Origin: Elusimicrobia bacterium RIFCSPLOWO2_01_FULL_54_10
GTDB lineage: Bacteria; Elusimicrobiota; Elusimicrobia; 2-02-FULL-39-32
Assembly (NCBI GenBank): GCA_001799975.1
Contig: MGUQ01000081.1
Coordinates: forward strand, 2,942-9,223
Direction: 5' to 3'
Length of the DNA: 6,282 nt
The notes beneath the pieces were generated by a model. That model was not told the origin of the DNA. It did no database searches and was given only the letters and a program-made list of their open reading frames with translations. The translations under genes and the position numbers were made by a program. Every line of letters begins with the position of its first letter. The stretch's first letter is position 1. Below, piece after piece: positions 1-4,736 of this stretch.

Positions 1-53
1 TACCGGGGCGGGCTGCTTCCCTACTGAATTCTGGATTTTGGCCACTTTCCCCT

Positions 54-88
54 AACCCTTCGACAAGCTCAGGGTTTCGCTCCGCTCA
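54..88. repeat. REP-like palindromic repeat at the end of the propeller gene
   Basis: The imperfect palindrome CCCTTCGACAAGCTCAGGG occupies 56-74 and lies inside a 6-bp inverted pair, AACCCT/AGGGTT, at 54-76. The same 19 bp recur exactly at 2393-2411. On the minus strand the repeat family appears to continue through GAGCGGAGCGAAAC up to the TGA stop codon at 86-88, so the repeat edge may supply the stop of the propeller gene. Repeats of the CCCTGAGCTTGTCGAAGGG type are common in environmental bacterial genomes (recollection, not searched). It could act as a transcript-end hairpin, but no U-run follows. The remaining bases, 1-53, show no feature I can support. Confidence 0.7.
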
Positions 89-2254
89 AAAGGCGGAATC
101 CAGAGAGAGGGCCACGCCGGTACCGACGTCTACCCAACGACCAAGGAGGGCGCCGATGATATCGGAGCCGGAACCGATCTTGAGTGTCCCGTTCACCGCA
201 TACAGGTTCGCATCAATCACCGTGTTCTGGCCGATGTCAGCGGCTTTTGGCGATGCACCGAGCGTCCCCGTGGTGCCGTTTACGTCGTAGACGTAGACCA
301 CAATATCGGATGCATCAATCCCCGATCCGCTTGCGGGGCCGACTGTAATGGCGTTCCCCGTCCAGAGCTTCCCGAGAATTCGGATGTCAGACACTGCGTC
401 AAACTCCAGCACGGCATCACGATCAATGTCCGCTGAAGCGAACTGGTAGACGCCGCCCGTGAACGTCACCGTGGCGCGTTTACCGATGCGCAGCTGCGCA
501 TACTCCCCTGCCGGAAGCGACAGTGTTCCGTCGTCGGGAACAATAACTGCTTCAGGAACCGTCGGTGCTTGCGGGAACAAATCCAGCAACGGCAATGTGA
601 GTGGCGTCACAAGATTGCCGATGACCGTGCCGTTGTTCGTGAGTCCATTGTAGTGAACGTCATAGGCGCTGCTGTTGTTCTTGAGTGTTACCGTATCCCC
701 CATCACGCGGGAACCCGCTTCCTGCATGGTGACACTCGTGCCAAGTGTGACTTCCGAGCCGGAATCAATCGTGTCACTCGTTGCCGTGTTCGCACCGATG
801 TCGCCAGTCAGCACCGAACTCCCCTGCCCCAAGTGGAGTGACTCTTTCGCGAGAACGGTGAAGTCGGAGGCCTCGACGCCTGTTCCACGATCTCGCAGAT
901 AAACCCTAATCTTGCTGCCAATTACTCCAGGAACAAGATCATCATCGCTATAGGCAAAAACGTGGAAACGAGCTTCCGGAGACATATCTCCGATGCCGGC
1001 ACCGCTATCCGACTGCGTTCCGTCATCTCTGAGATTAATTCGCTCAATCTCACCCGAATCCATTTCCTTCAGAAAGATGTCTGCGTCTCCATTATTGTCA
1101 CCAGGGACAAGATTAGTTGCACTCGAGTCGAACGAGATCAGGTTGCCGTCGCTTGAAACAAGAATTACCCCGCTTGCCGGAGCGTTGTTTGGTGTTCCAT
1201 CGAGCGAAGCGCTCACGTACTCGACAACACCTGTCTGAAGATCCTTGCGATACGTATCCACTCCGACACCGTCTATTCCGGGAATTAAGTTCGAAGCCTG
1301 ACTGGTGAATGCCGCGTATCTTCCGTCGTCCGAGATAGCAATCCGATTGCTTCCAAAATCGCCGGGCGTTCCATCGGATGCCTTATTAACCCATGTCGTC
1401 GTTACTGTCTGGCGATCGTGAACGAAAACATCGTTCCTGTCGTTCTCGTCATCGGGATCGAAGTTCTTGTTGAACGAGTGAAAACCAACGTATCGCCCAT
1501 CAGGCGTGATGTATTGCCCACTAGAGTTTCCGGGTCCAGGAGATTGACCACCTCCAGTCAGTACGCTGACGCGTTCTGTCGTTCCTGAGAGCCTATCCCT
1601 AACAAACGTGTCAGTTTCGTTGTTGGTGTCCCCCGAAACCAGGTCATCTGCAGCGCTCGTGAGAAGAATAACATTGCCGTCATAAGACAAGCCAGCGGGC
1701 TGAACGGTCGCATTCGCCTCTGATTCGTCATCAGCAATACTCACTCGCTCGTTCGTTCCAGCCTGACGATCAAACAGGAAAGCATCCATCAAACCATTCG
1801 CATCTCCAGGAACAACACTATCCGAAAAAGTTCCGAACAGCACGTAGTTTCCGTCACCGCTCACAATTGGCTTCTGACAACCACCCGTCGCCAACGGGTC
1901 GGTGAGTTGACTGCCATCATACGCCTCCGATACCCGCTGAAAACTATCGAGTTGTCGATCGTAGAGGTAGCAGTCACTAATGCCGTTGTCGTCTACAACT
2001 CCGGGCACCTCGTCGTCGGAGACATAGAAAGCGACAAAGCGACCATCGTCGCTAATGCTCGGAGTAGCTCCGAAATCAAGTAATAGCGACGTTGACGCTG
2101 GTGCCGCTTGGGCACCGATTAGGCCCTGAACGAACAAGCCCGCCACAAGGGCGGACGCGAGCGAAAGAACTGTTGCGGTCTTGGCGATGTCAGCCATGCG
2201 GGATCGCAGTGGTTGCAGCAATTGTGCTGCCTGAATGAATTGTGTGTAGTTCAT
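86..2254 (-). CDS. Secreted seven-bladed PD40/TolB-like beta-propeller protein with C-terminal beta-rich domain
   Basis: The 722-residue product begins with a positively charged N-terminus and a hydrophobic stretch at about 28-49 ending in AQA-AP, a likely signal peptide. Seven repeats follow between about 64 and 460. Each has an S-x-DGR-aVAF-like strand pair, usually an 'LVPGD-N---D' loop, and a closing 'F--DR-tG--ERVS' strand, matching PD40/TolB-like propeller blades; exactly seven suggests a closed propeller. Most blade loops are Asp/Asn-rich (for example residues 88-94, 150-156, 386-391) and could bind calcium. The only cysteines, C95 and C126, lie in blades 1 and 2 and could form a disulfide. 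Residues about 464-722 form a separate beta-rich region (FTVLAKES, GDIGAN, LPAGEYAQLRIGK, VTFTGGVYQF), reminiscent of beta-helical or polymer-forming surface domains; that assignment is weaker. The ATG at 2254 lacks a clear Shine-Dalgarno; the in-frame ATG at 2197 (M20) would also keep the signal peptide. Sampled lines suggest somewhat lower GC in the propeller half. Exact function is unknown; export and a surface or binding role are inferred. Confidence 0.85.
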   Translation of the reverse strand: MNYTQFIQAAQLLQPLRSRMADIAKTATVLSLASALVAGLFVQGLIGAQAAPASTSLLLDFGATPSISDDGRFVAFYVSDDEVPGVVDDNGISDCYLYDRQLDSFQRVSEAYDGSQLTDPLATGGCQKPIVSGDGNYVLFGTFSDSVVPGDANGLMDAFLFDRQAGTNERVSIADDESEANATVQPAGLSYDGNVILLTSAADDLVSGDTNNETDTFVRDRLSGTTERVSVLTGGGQSPGPGNSSGQYITPDGRYVGFHSFNKNFDPDDENDRNDVFVHDRQTVTTTWVNKASDGTPGDFGSNRIAISDDGRYAAFTSQASNLIPGIDGVGVDTYRKDLQTGVVEYVSASLDGTPNNAPASGVILVSSDGNLISFDSSATNLVPGDNNGDADIFLKEMDSGEIERINLRDDGTQSDSGAGIGDMSPEARFHVFAYSDDDLVPGVIGSKIRVYLRDRGTGVEASDFTVLAKESLHLGQGSSVLTGDIGANTATSDTIDSGSEVTLGTSVTMQEAGSRVMGDTVTLKNNSSAYDVHYNGLTNNGTVIGNLVTPLTLPLLDLFPQAPTVPEAVIVPDDGTLSLPAGEYAQLRIGKRATVTFTGGVYQFASADIDRDAVLEFDAVSDIRILGKLWTGNAITVGPASGSGIDASDIVVYVYDVNGTTGTLGASPKAADIGQNTVIDANLYAVNGTLKIGSGSDIIGALLGRWVDVGTGVALSLDSAF

Positions 2255-2272
2255 ACTTTAGTTGTTTTAGAA

Positions 2273-2310
2273 GCGGATCAACGCGGATAGCTACGCGGAT
2301 CAACGCTGAT
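2273..2310. repeat. Phased ACGCnGAT-type repeat upstream of the propeller start
   Basis: GCGGATCAACGC occurs at 2273-2284 and again at 2295-2306, a 22-bp period, and the core ACGC(G/T)GAT recurs at roughly one helical turn inside each unit. The block ends only 18 bp upstream of the propeller start codon. Related cores (CGCTGAT, ACGCCGAT) occur at 2557-2620 and 4343-4382, so this is one member of a dispersed family. Whether it has a regulatory role or is only an inserted repeat cannot be decided from sequence. Confidence 0.65.
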
Positions 2311-2350
2311 GTTTATCGGACAAAAGAACTGGTTCGACCTTTGGGTTTTT

Positions 2351-2367
2351 GCCGCGTCAAACGCGGC
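2351..2367. repeat. GC-rich hairpin (7-bp stem, 3-nt loop)
   Basis: GCCGCGT at 2351-2357 pairs perfectly with ACGCGGC at 2361-2367 across the loop CAA. Five T residues precede it on the plus strand (2346-2350), so in a minus-strand transcript the hairpin is followed by A's rather than U's and does not look like an intrinsic terminator. It lies about 100 bp upstream of the propeller start and may be structural within the 5' leader or simply repeat DNA. Confidence 0.5.
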
Positions 2368-2392
2368 TGTGCGCATAGGGATCACTCCAGTC

Positions 2393-2411
2393 CCCTTCGA
2401 CAAGCTCAGGG
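2393..2411. repeat. Second copy of the 19-bp REP-like palindrome
   Basis: CCCTTCGACAAGCTCAGGG is identical over all 19 bases to 56-74. The two copies lie outside either end of the propeller gene in the same orientation, about 2.3 kb apart. Flanking bases differ, so only the core is conserved. Chance identity of a 19-mer is negligible, so this is a true dispersed repeat. Confidence 0.8.
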
Positions 2412-2507
2412 CAAGCCATCGGGGATACTTAAATGTAGCAGAGGTGGGAATTTTGCTGCCGGGTGAAGTTAAAGTTTTGATAAAAATTTGGTCGAAATCG
2501 GGTGGAA

Positions 2508-2526
2508 CCCCTTGAAATATAAGGGG
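2508..2526. repeat. CCCCTT/AAGGGG hairpin
   Basis: CCCCTT at 2508-2513 is complementary to AAGGGG at 2521-2526 with the AT-rich loop GAAATAT. It sits 5 bp before the DnaA box at 2532-2540. There is no U-run on either strand, so it is not a canonical terminator. Confidence 0.4.
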
Positions 2527-2531
2527 CAGAG

Positions 2532-2540
2532 TTATCCACA
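2532..2540 (+). promoter_or_regulatory. Single consensus DnaA box
   Basis: TTATCCACA matches the consensus DnaA-binding 9-mer (TTATNCACA) exactly. I saw only one such site in the intergenic region, with an AT-richer stretch to its left (about 2430-2520). Replication origins usually carry several boxes near dnaA or dnaN, and neither is here. It may be a titration or regulatory site, or a chance match, since a specific 9-mer is expected about once in 20 windows of this size on both strands. Confidence 0.35.
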
Positions 2541-2556
2541 TGCGCGCTGGCGCGCG

Positions 2557-2681
2557 CCGCTGATTCACGCTGATCTGATCCCTCGACTTTGCTCGGGACG
2601 CGACGCTGATCTACGCCGATAGGCTGCAATGAGAGAGGTCCGGGCGATTGAGGTCCCACCTCCTCCGGAGGAACGACCTCC
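2557..2681. repeat. Composite palindromic repeat, intergenic copy
   Basis: Three parts follow in order. First, a phased CGCTGAT repeat at 2557-2576 that is identical over 20 bp to 4343-4362. Second, a palindromic segment CCCTCGACTTTGCTCGGGA at 2580-2598 followed by ACGCTGAT and ACGCCGAT cores. Third, a palindromic unit at 2650-2681 consisting of GAGGTCCCACCTCC, the perfect palindrome CCTCCGGAGG (2662-2671) and ACGACCTCC. The first and third parts recur in the same order inside the DUF916-like gene at 4343-4425; the middle palindrome is absent there. Read on the minus strand, this copy is also open in the frame used in the gene, giving EVVPPEE...PIGVDQR...DQRESA. Confidence 0.8.
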
Positions 2682-2712
2682 ATCACTCCGGATCAGTTTG
2701 TTGTCTGAAAAG

Positions 2713-2770
2713 AATAGCATAGTAAATTACATCATTCTTTTGAAAGAATGATATAACTTACTATGCTATT
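2713..2770. repeat. Long near-perfect inverted repeat directly after hicA, possible terminator or 3'-end hairpin
   Basis: Two 28-base arms (2713-2740 and 2743-2770) are complementary at 26 of 28 positions with only TG between them. In a minus-strand transcript, the direction of hicBA, both mismatches become G:U wobbles, so the RNA would form an uninterrupted 28-bp stem; in the opposite direction they are A-C clashes. The hairpin begins one base after the hicA stop codon and is followed on the minus strand by CTTTTC, a weak U-run. It is AT-rich, unlike a standard intrinsic terminator. It could end or stabilise the hicBA mRNA, or be an inserted palindromic element. Confidence 0.8.
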
Positions 2771-2771
2771 T

Positions 2772-2978
2772 CTAGTGCTTATTGAGCCCGGCGTTTTTGA
2801 GGATGTCGTGAAGGGTTCCTTTTGGCAGGTCGCGCGGATGCATCGGGACAACGACGTAGCGTCCGGATTCCGGATGTTTAAGGATCGTGTGGCTGCCCTT
2901 CTGACGCTGAACGACAAAACCGGCCCCCACAAGGAGCCGGAGAAGCTTGCGCGGCGTCATGGAGCGCGGTTTGGACAT
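2772..2978 (-). CDS. hicA: HicA-family toxin (mRNA interferase)
   Basis: The 68-residue product has the layout of HicA toxins, small dsRBD-fold ribonucleases that cleave mRNA in the cytoplasm and are held inactive by HicB. Visible hallmarks are the N-terminal helix MTPRKLLRLLVGAGF, the central strand FVVQRQKGSH (residues 21-30) with the catalytic-type histidine H30, the strand GRYVVVPMH (39-47), and the C-terminal signature LPKGTLHDILKNAGL (51-65). Length is normal for the family and nothing appears truncated. It starts 2 bp after the hicB stop codon, so translation is probably coupled to hicB. No Shine-Dalgarno is visible; an in-frame ATG at residue 7 (2960) would give a more typical short N-terminus and is a real alternative. 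The long hairpin follows the TAG stop directly. Confidence 0.9.
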   Translation of the reverse strand: MSKPRSMTPRKLLRLLVGAGFVVQRQKGSHTILKHPESGRYVVVPMHPRDLPKGTLHDILKNAGLNKH

Positions 2979-2980
2979 GT

Positions 2981-3265
2981 CTACGCATGTGAGAGCGCGG
3001 GCTTCCTGTTGTTCTTGTTTGATACAACAGGGACGTCAACTGAGGAAGCGAGCACCTCTGCGTCTTGTGGAGCCGCCTCGCCGGCCTCCTGAAGCGTTTC
3101 GATGTAGAGCCGGATAGCCTCTATTGCCATTTTCTTTGCCTCCGGAAGCGTCTTTCCCCATGTGATGCAGCCGGGAAGCGAAGGAACGAGCACGGTAAAA
3201 CCGCCCTCCGGTTCGGGACGGTAAATAATATTGTAACGCTGCGTGGCGATTTTCTTGGCTGCCAT
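2981..3265 (-). CDS. hicB: HicB-family antitoxin, short form without an evident DNA-binding domain
   Basis: The 94-residue product has the partial RNase-H-like HicB fold: strand YNIIYRPEPEGGFTVLVPSL (11-30), the signature LPGC (30-33), TWGKTLPEA (35-43), and the helix AKKMAIEAIRLYIETLQEAG (43-62). HicB binds and neutralises HicA. Many HicB proteins then carry a helix-turn-helix or ribbon-helix-helix domain that represses the operon; here residues 63-94 are low-complexity and polar with neither visible, so autoregulation by direct DNA binding is doubtful. The ATG at 3265 was chosen because homology starts right after it; the frame stays open further upstream to 3583, but that extension runs through repeat DNA and over the end of the neighbouring gene. 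The antitoxin-first order and 2-bp gap to hicA suggest one operon. No Shine-Dalgarno is visible. Confidence 0.9.
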   Translation of the reverse strand: MAAKKIATQRYNIIYRPEPEGGFTVLVPSLPGCITWGKTLPEAKKMAIEAIRLYIETLQEAGEAAPQDAEVLASSVDVPVVSNKNNRKPALSHA

Positions 3266-3270
3266 TGGCG

Positions 3271-3283
3271 TCAGGATAGCATA
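3271..3283 (-). promoter_or_regulatory. Candidate hicBA -10 element
   Basis: On the minus strand a T-run leads into TATGCT (3283-3278), 12 bases before the hicB ATG. If used as a -10 hexamer, transcription would start only a few bases upstream of hicB, giving an almost leaderless mRNA, which would fit the missing Shine-Dalgarno. No good -35 hexamer lies at the expected spacing. The octamer ATAGCATA here also occurs in both arms of the hairpin after hicA. Confidence 0.25.
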
Positions 3284-3345
3284 AAAAACGAGGCGGGGGA
3301 AGGCGGCGATGGCGGAGCCGAGGATACGAAGAACTGAAAATGATT

Positions 3346-3498
3346 GAGGTCCGACCCATCGAAGTCCGACTTCCCGGGCTTCTTCGAAGTCGGACTTCCT
3401 CCCCCGGGGGAGACGACCTCCCCTGGCAAGGACGCTTCGGAATGGTTGAGGTCGGACCTCCTGGGCTGCAACGGGCCAATGTGAGGAGGTCCGACCTC
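3346..3498. repeat. Array of GAGGTCSGACCTC palindromic units
   Basis: Units of the 13-bp odd palindrome GARGTC-S-GACYTC occur at 3361-3373 and 3386-3398 (GAAGTC form) and at 3448-3460 and 3486-3498 (GAGGTC form), with a partial unit at 3346-3356. The segment 3386-3421 has the same three-part order as 2650-2681 and 4393-4425, with the 14-bp perfect palindrome CTCCCCCGGGGGAG at 3399-3412 in the centre and ACGACCTCC at the end. Spacing between units is irregular, so this is not a CRISPR. The array begins 2 bp beyond the stop codon of the DUF916-like gene and ends about 80 bp before hicB, filling most of that intergenic gap. Confidence 0.85.
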
Positions 3499-3500
3499 CC

Positions 3501-4691
3501 CTAAAGACCAGCCCCTCCTGCCCGGCCTCGGAATAAGACCCTGAAGGCCACTGCAAACCGATGACGGAATTTGAACATGACAAGTCCTCCGCCGCCGAAT
3601 GAAAAGAGGCCGAGCAGGAGGGACTGCCATGGGAAAACCCAGTAGGTCAACGAGGTGAGGATGGGGTCAGAGCCGGGGACGGTGAGAACTGCTTGGGCGG
3701 AATAGCGGCCGAAGGCGAGCTGGCGCTCAATGGCACGCGGTAACAACGGAAGGTCGCGCCCTTCAATCGTGAGTGGGATCTGCCGGATCTTCCCCGGCAG
3801 CACGGTCGTCGGGCCTTGCGCAAGCGTTGCCACTTCGCCACCGAGTGCATTTCTGATGGTGAGTGTTGCTTCGGGGCGCACATGCGTACTTCGTGTATTT
3901 TGTACACGAAGTAGAAGTTCCCCCGGCGAACCATCCAGTACATCCACGGAGACGGCGGGATCCGCCGCAAATGCGGAGAGCGGGGCGCGGAAGAGCGACG
4001 CGATGCGGCTCGCCACACCAGAGAGCACGGGTGATCTGTTCTCCACGGCGAACTCCTCCACCGCAATCTCCCCTCCCCCTTCGCCATCAACGCCGAAGAT
4101 TGGGATATCTAAGAGGAAGAGCACCGAGACGCGTGGAATCACGCGTACAGGCTGTTCGTTGAAATAAAATTCTGGAAGCTGCGGATCGATCCAGAGTGCG
4201 ACGTACTTGCCGCCGGGTTCTGCATCTCCCGGGACGGTGACGGTAAAGGGAATTTCGCGCACCTCGCCGGGAGCGAGGATCATGTCCTGCTCGCTCAATG
4301 CAAACCAATGCGTCGCATCAAACGACGCATCGCTTTCGCTCACCGCTGATTCACGCTGATCTATACGCTGATTGACGCCGATGGGCCCAATCGAGGTCGC
4401 ACCTCCTGCTGGAGGAACGACCTCCTTCTCCTCCGCCTCCGCTTCGGAGAAGACCACACCTCCTTCTTCATCGGAGGCGTCCCAGCGGACGAGGGATAAT
4501 CGTACCGGAAGTGCGTTTCCTGTAGGATTTCCTACTTGAATCTTGCTTTCCCAAACTTCATTTCGAGATAACGACTCATAGAACACTTCCGGTCCGACAC
4601 GGATGGTGGCGCCGGTCTGCGCGGACGCAGAACCAGCCACCATCAGGAGACTGATAGAGATTAATAGGGATTTGTAGAGATTCGTCGTCAC
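3501..4691 (-). CDS. DUF916/CscA-like cell-surface protein with C-terminal membrane anchor
   Basis: The 396-residue product has a signal peptide (hydrophobic 8-20, cleavage likely after SASA at 24) and two Ig-like beta regions. Residues about 28-197 contain VGPEVFYESLSRNEVWESKI, VGNPTG, HWFALSEQDMILAPGE and GGKYVALWI, a pattern close to DUF916 (WxL-associated peptidoglycan-binding) domains. Residues about 205-345 form a second beta region (LLLRVQNTRSTHV, LTIRNALGG, VLPGKIRQIPL), comparable to the DUF3324 part of CscA proteins. A transmembrane helix lies at about 353-373, followed by a basic tail (KFRHRF, RVLFRGR). This predicts an exported protein anchored by its C-terminus with the bulk outside. 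The start is GTG at 4691; an upstream ATG at 4733 meets a stop after seven codons. The gene follows the large surface protein by 45 bp, suggesting an operon. Residues about 90-116 are encoded by a dispersed repeat. The family call is from recognition, not a search. Confidence 0.8.
   Translation of the reverse strand: MTTNLYKSLLISISLLMVAGSASAQTGATIRVGPEVFYESLSRNEVWESKIQVGNPTGNALPVRLSLVRWDASDEEGGVVFSEAEAEEKEVVPPAGGATSIGPIGVNQRIDQRESAVSESDASFDATHWFALSEQDMILAPGEVREIPFTVTVPGDAEPGGKYVALWIDPQLPEFYFNEQPVRVIPRVSVLFLLDIPIFGVDGEGGGEIAVEEFAVENRSPVLSGVASRIASLFRAPLSAFAADPAVSVDVLDGSPGELLLRVQNTRSTHVRPEATLTIRNALGGEVATLAQGPTTVLPGKIRQIPLTIEGRDLPLLPRAIERQLAFGRYSAQAVLTVPGSDPILTSLTYWVFPWQSLLLGLFSFGGGGLVMFKFRHRFAVAFRVLFRGRAGGAGL
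4343..4425 (-). repeat. In-frame copy of the composite repeat inside the DUF916-like gene
   Basis: The segment joins the phased CGCTGAT repeat (4343-4362 identical to 2557-2576, then ACGCTGAT/ACGCCGAT cores to 4382) to the palindromic unit 4393-4425 (GAGGTCGCACCTCC, the hairpin CCTCC-TGCT-GGAGG, ACGACCTCC). Read on the minus strand it encodes EVVPPAGGATSIGPIGV followed by NQRIDQRESA, residues about 90-116, without disturbing the frame. It falls between the FSEAEAEEK segment and the DASFDATHWF strand of the first beta domain, a probable surface loop. The encoded peptide is Pro/Gly/polar-rich and likely disordered. Confidence 0.8.
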
Positions 4692-4736
4692 AATACGTCT
4701 CTATGAGTTTCAATAAGTCTCTATACGTCTCATGCA
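4675..4736 (-). promoter_or_regulatory. GAGAC direct repeats and possible hairpin around the DUF916 gene start
   Basis: The 45-bp gap between the two surface genes contains, on the minus strand, three near copies of RGAGAC(G/T)TAT. TAGAGA in the leader (4703-4698) can pair with TCTCTA in codons 4-6 (4680-4675), leaving a 17-nt loop that contains the GTG start at 4691-4689. This might modulate translation, but the stem is only 6 bp and no good Shine-Dalgarno is visible. Terminator features are absent in the gap, consistent with co-transcription. Confidence 0.3.

Larger units (their letters stand above)
2255..2771. other. Repeat-rich intergenic region without a credible gene
   Basis: These 517 bases separate hicA from the propeller gene. 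I find no coding frame here with a recognisable domain; open frames of 70-96 codons exist on both strands but their translations come from repeat DNA. The region holds a phased repeat next to the propeller start, a 7-bp-stem GC hairpin, a second copy of the 19-bp REP-like palindrome, an AT-richer stretch (about 2430-2520), a CCCCTT/AAGGGG hairpin, one consensus DnaA box, a composite repeat and the long palindrome after hicA. A promoter for the propeller gene must lie here if it is not read through from hicBA, but I could not identify a convincing -35/-10 pair. Confidence 0.7.

Noticed and set aside
86..88. TGA read as glycine, as in Gracilibacteria, extending the propeller protein past its end
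   Set aside because: No other long coding frame here contains an internal TGA, and the sequence after it is repeat DNA. A 28-codon open stretch is not unusual by chance.
459..1308. Plus-strand open frames of 60-90 codons opposite the propeller gene
   Set aside because: They are antisense shadows of a clear repetitive coding frame and have no recognisable domains.
2430..2540. Replication origin
   Set aside because: Only one DnaA box was found, and no dnaA, dnaN or clustered boxes are present.
2278..2686. Open frames of 85-96 codons on the minus strand between hicA and the propeller gene
   Set aside because: Their translations (for example LSLSKG, IGVDQR, EVVPPEE) are those of dispersed repeats, with no domain, no ribosome site and mutual overlap.
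2713..2770. Miniature transposable element (MITE)
   Set aside because: No convincing target-site duplication flanks the palindrome and no second copy lies in this window; it cannot be excluded genome-wide.
3346..3498. CRISPR array
   Set aside because: The repeat units are only 13 bp, self-palindromic, irregularly spaced and variable. Spacers of uniform length and cas genes are absent.
3266..3583. N-terminal extension of HicB to 200 residues from an upstream start
   Set aside because: The extension translates palindromic repeat DNA and overlaps the end of the DUF916-like gene on the same strand. HicB homology begins at the ATG at 3265.
4711..4733. ATG at 4733 as start of the DUF916-like gene or as a leader peptide
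   Set aside because: The frame reaches TGA after seven codons. Nothing in the peptide suggests an attenuator.
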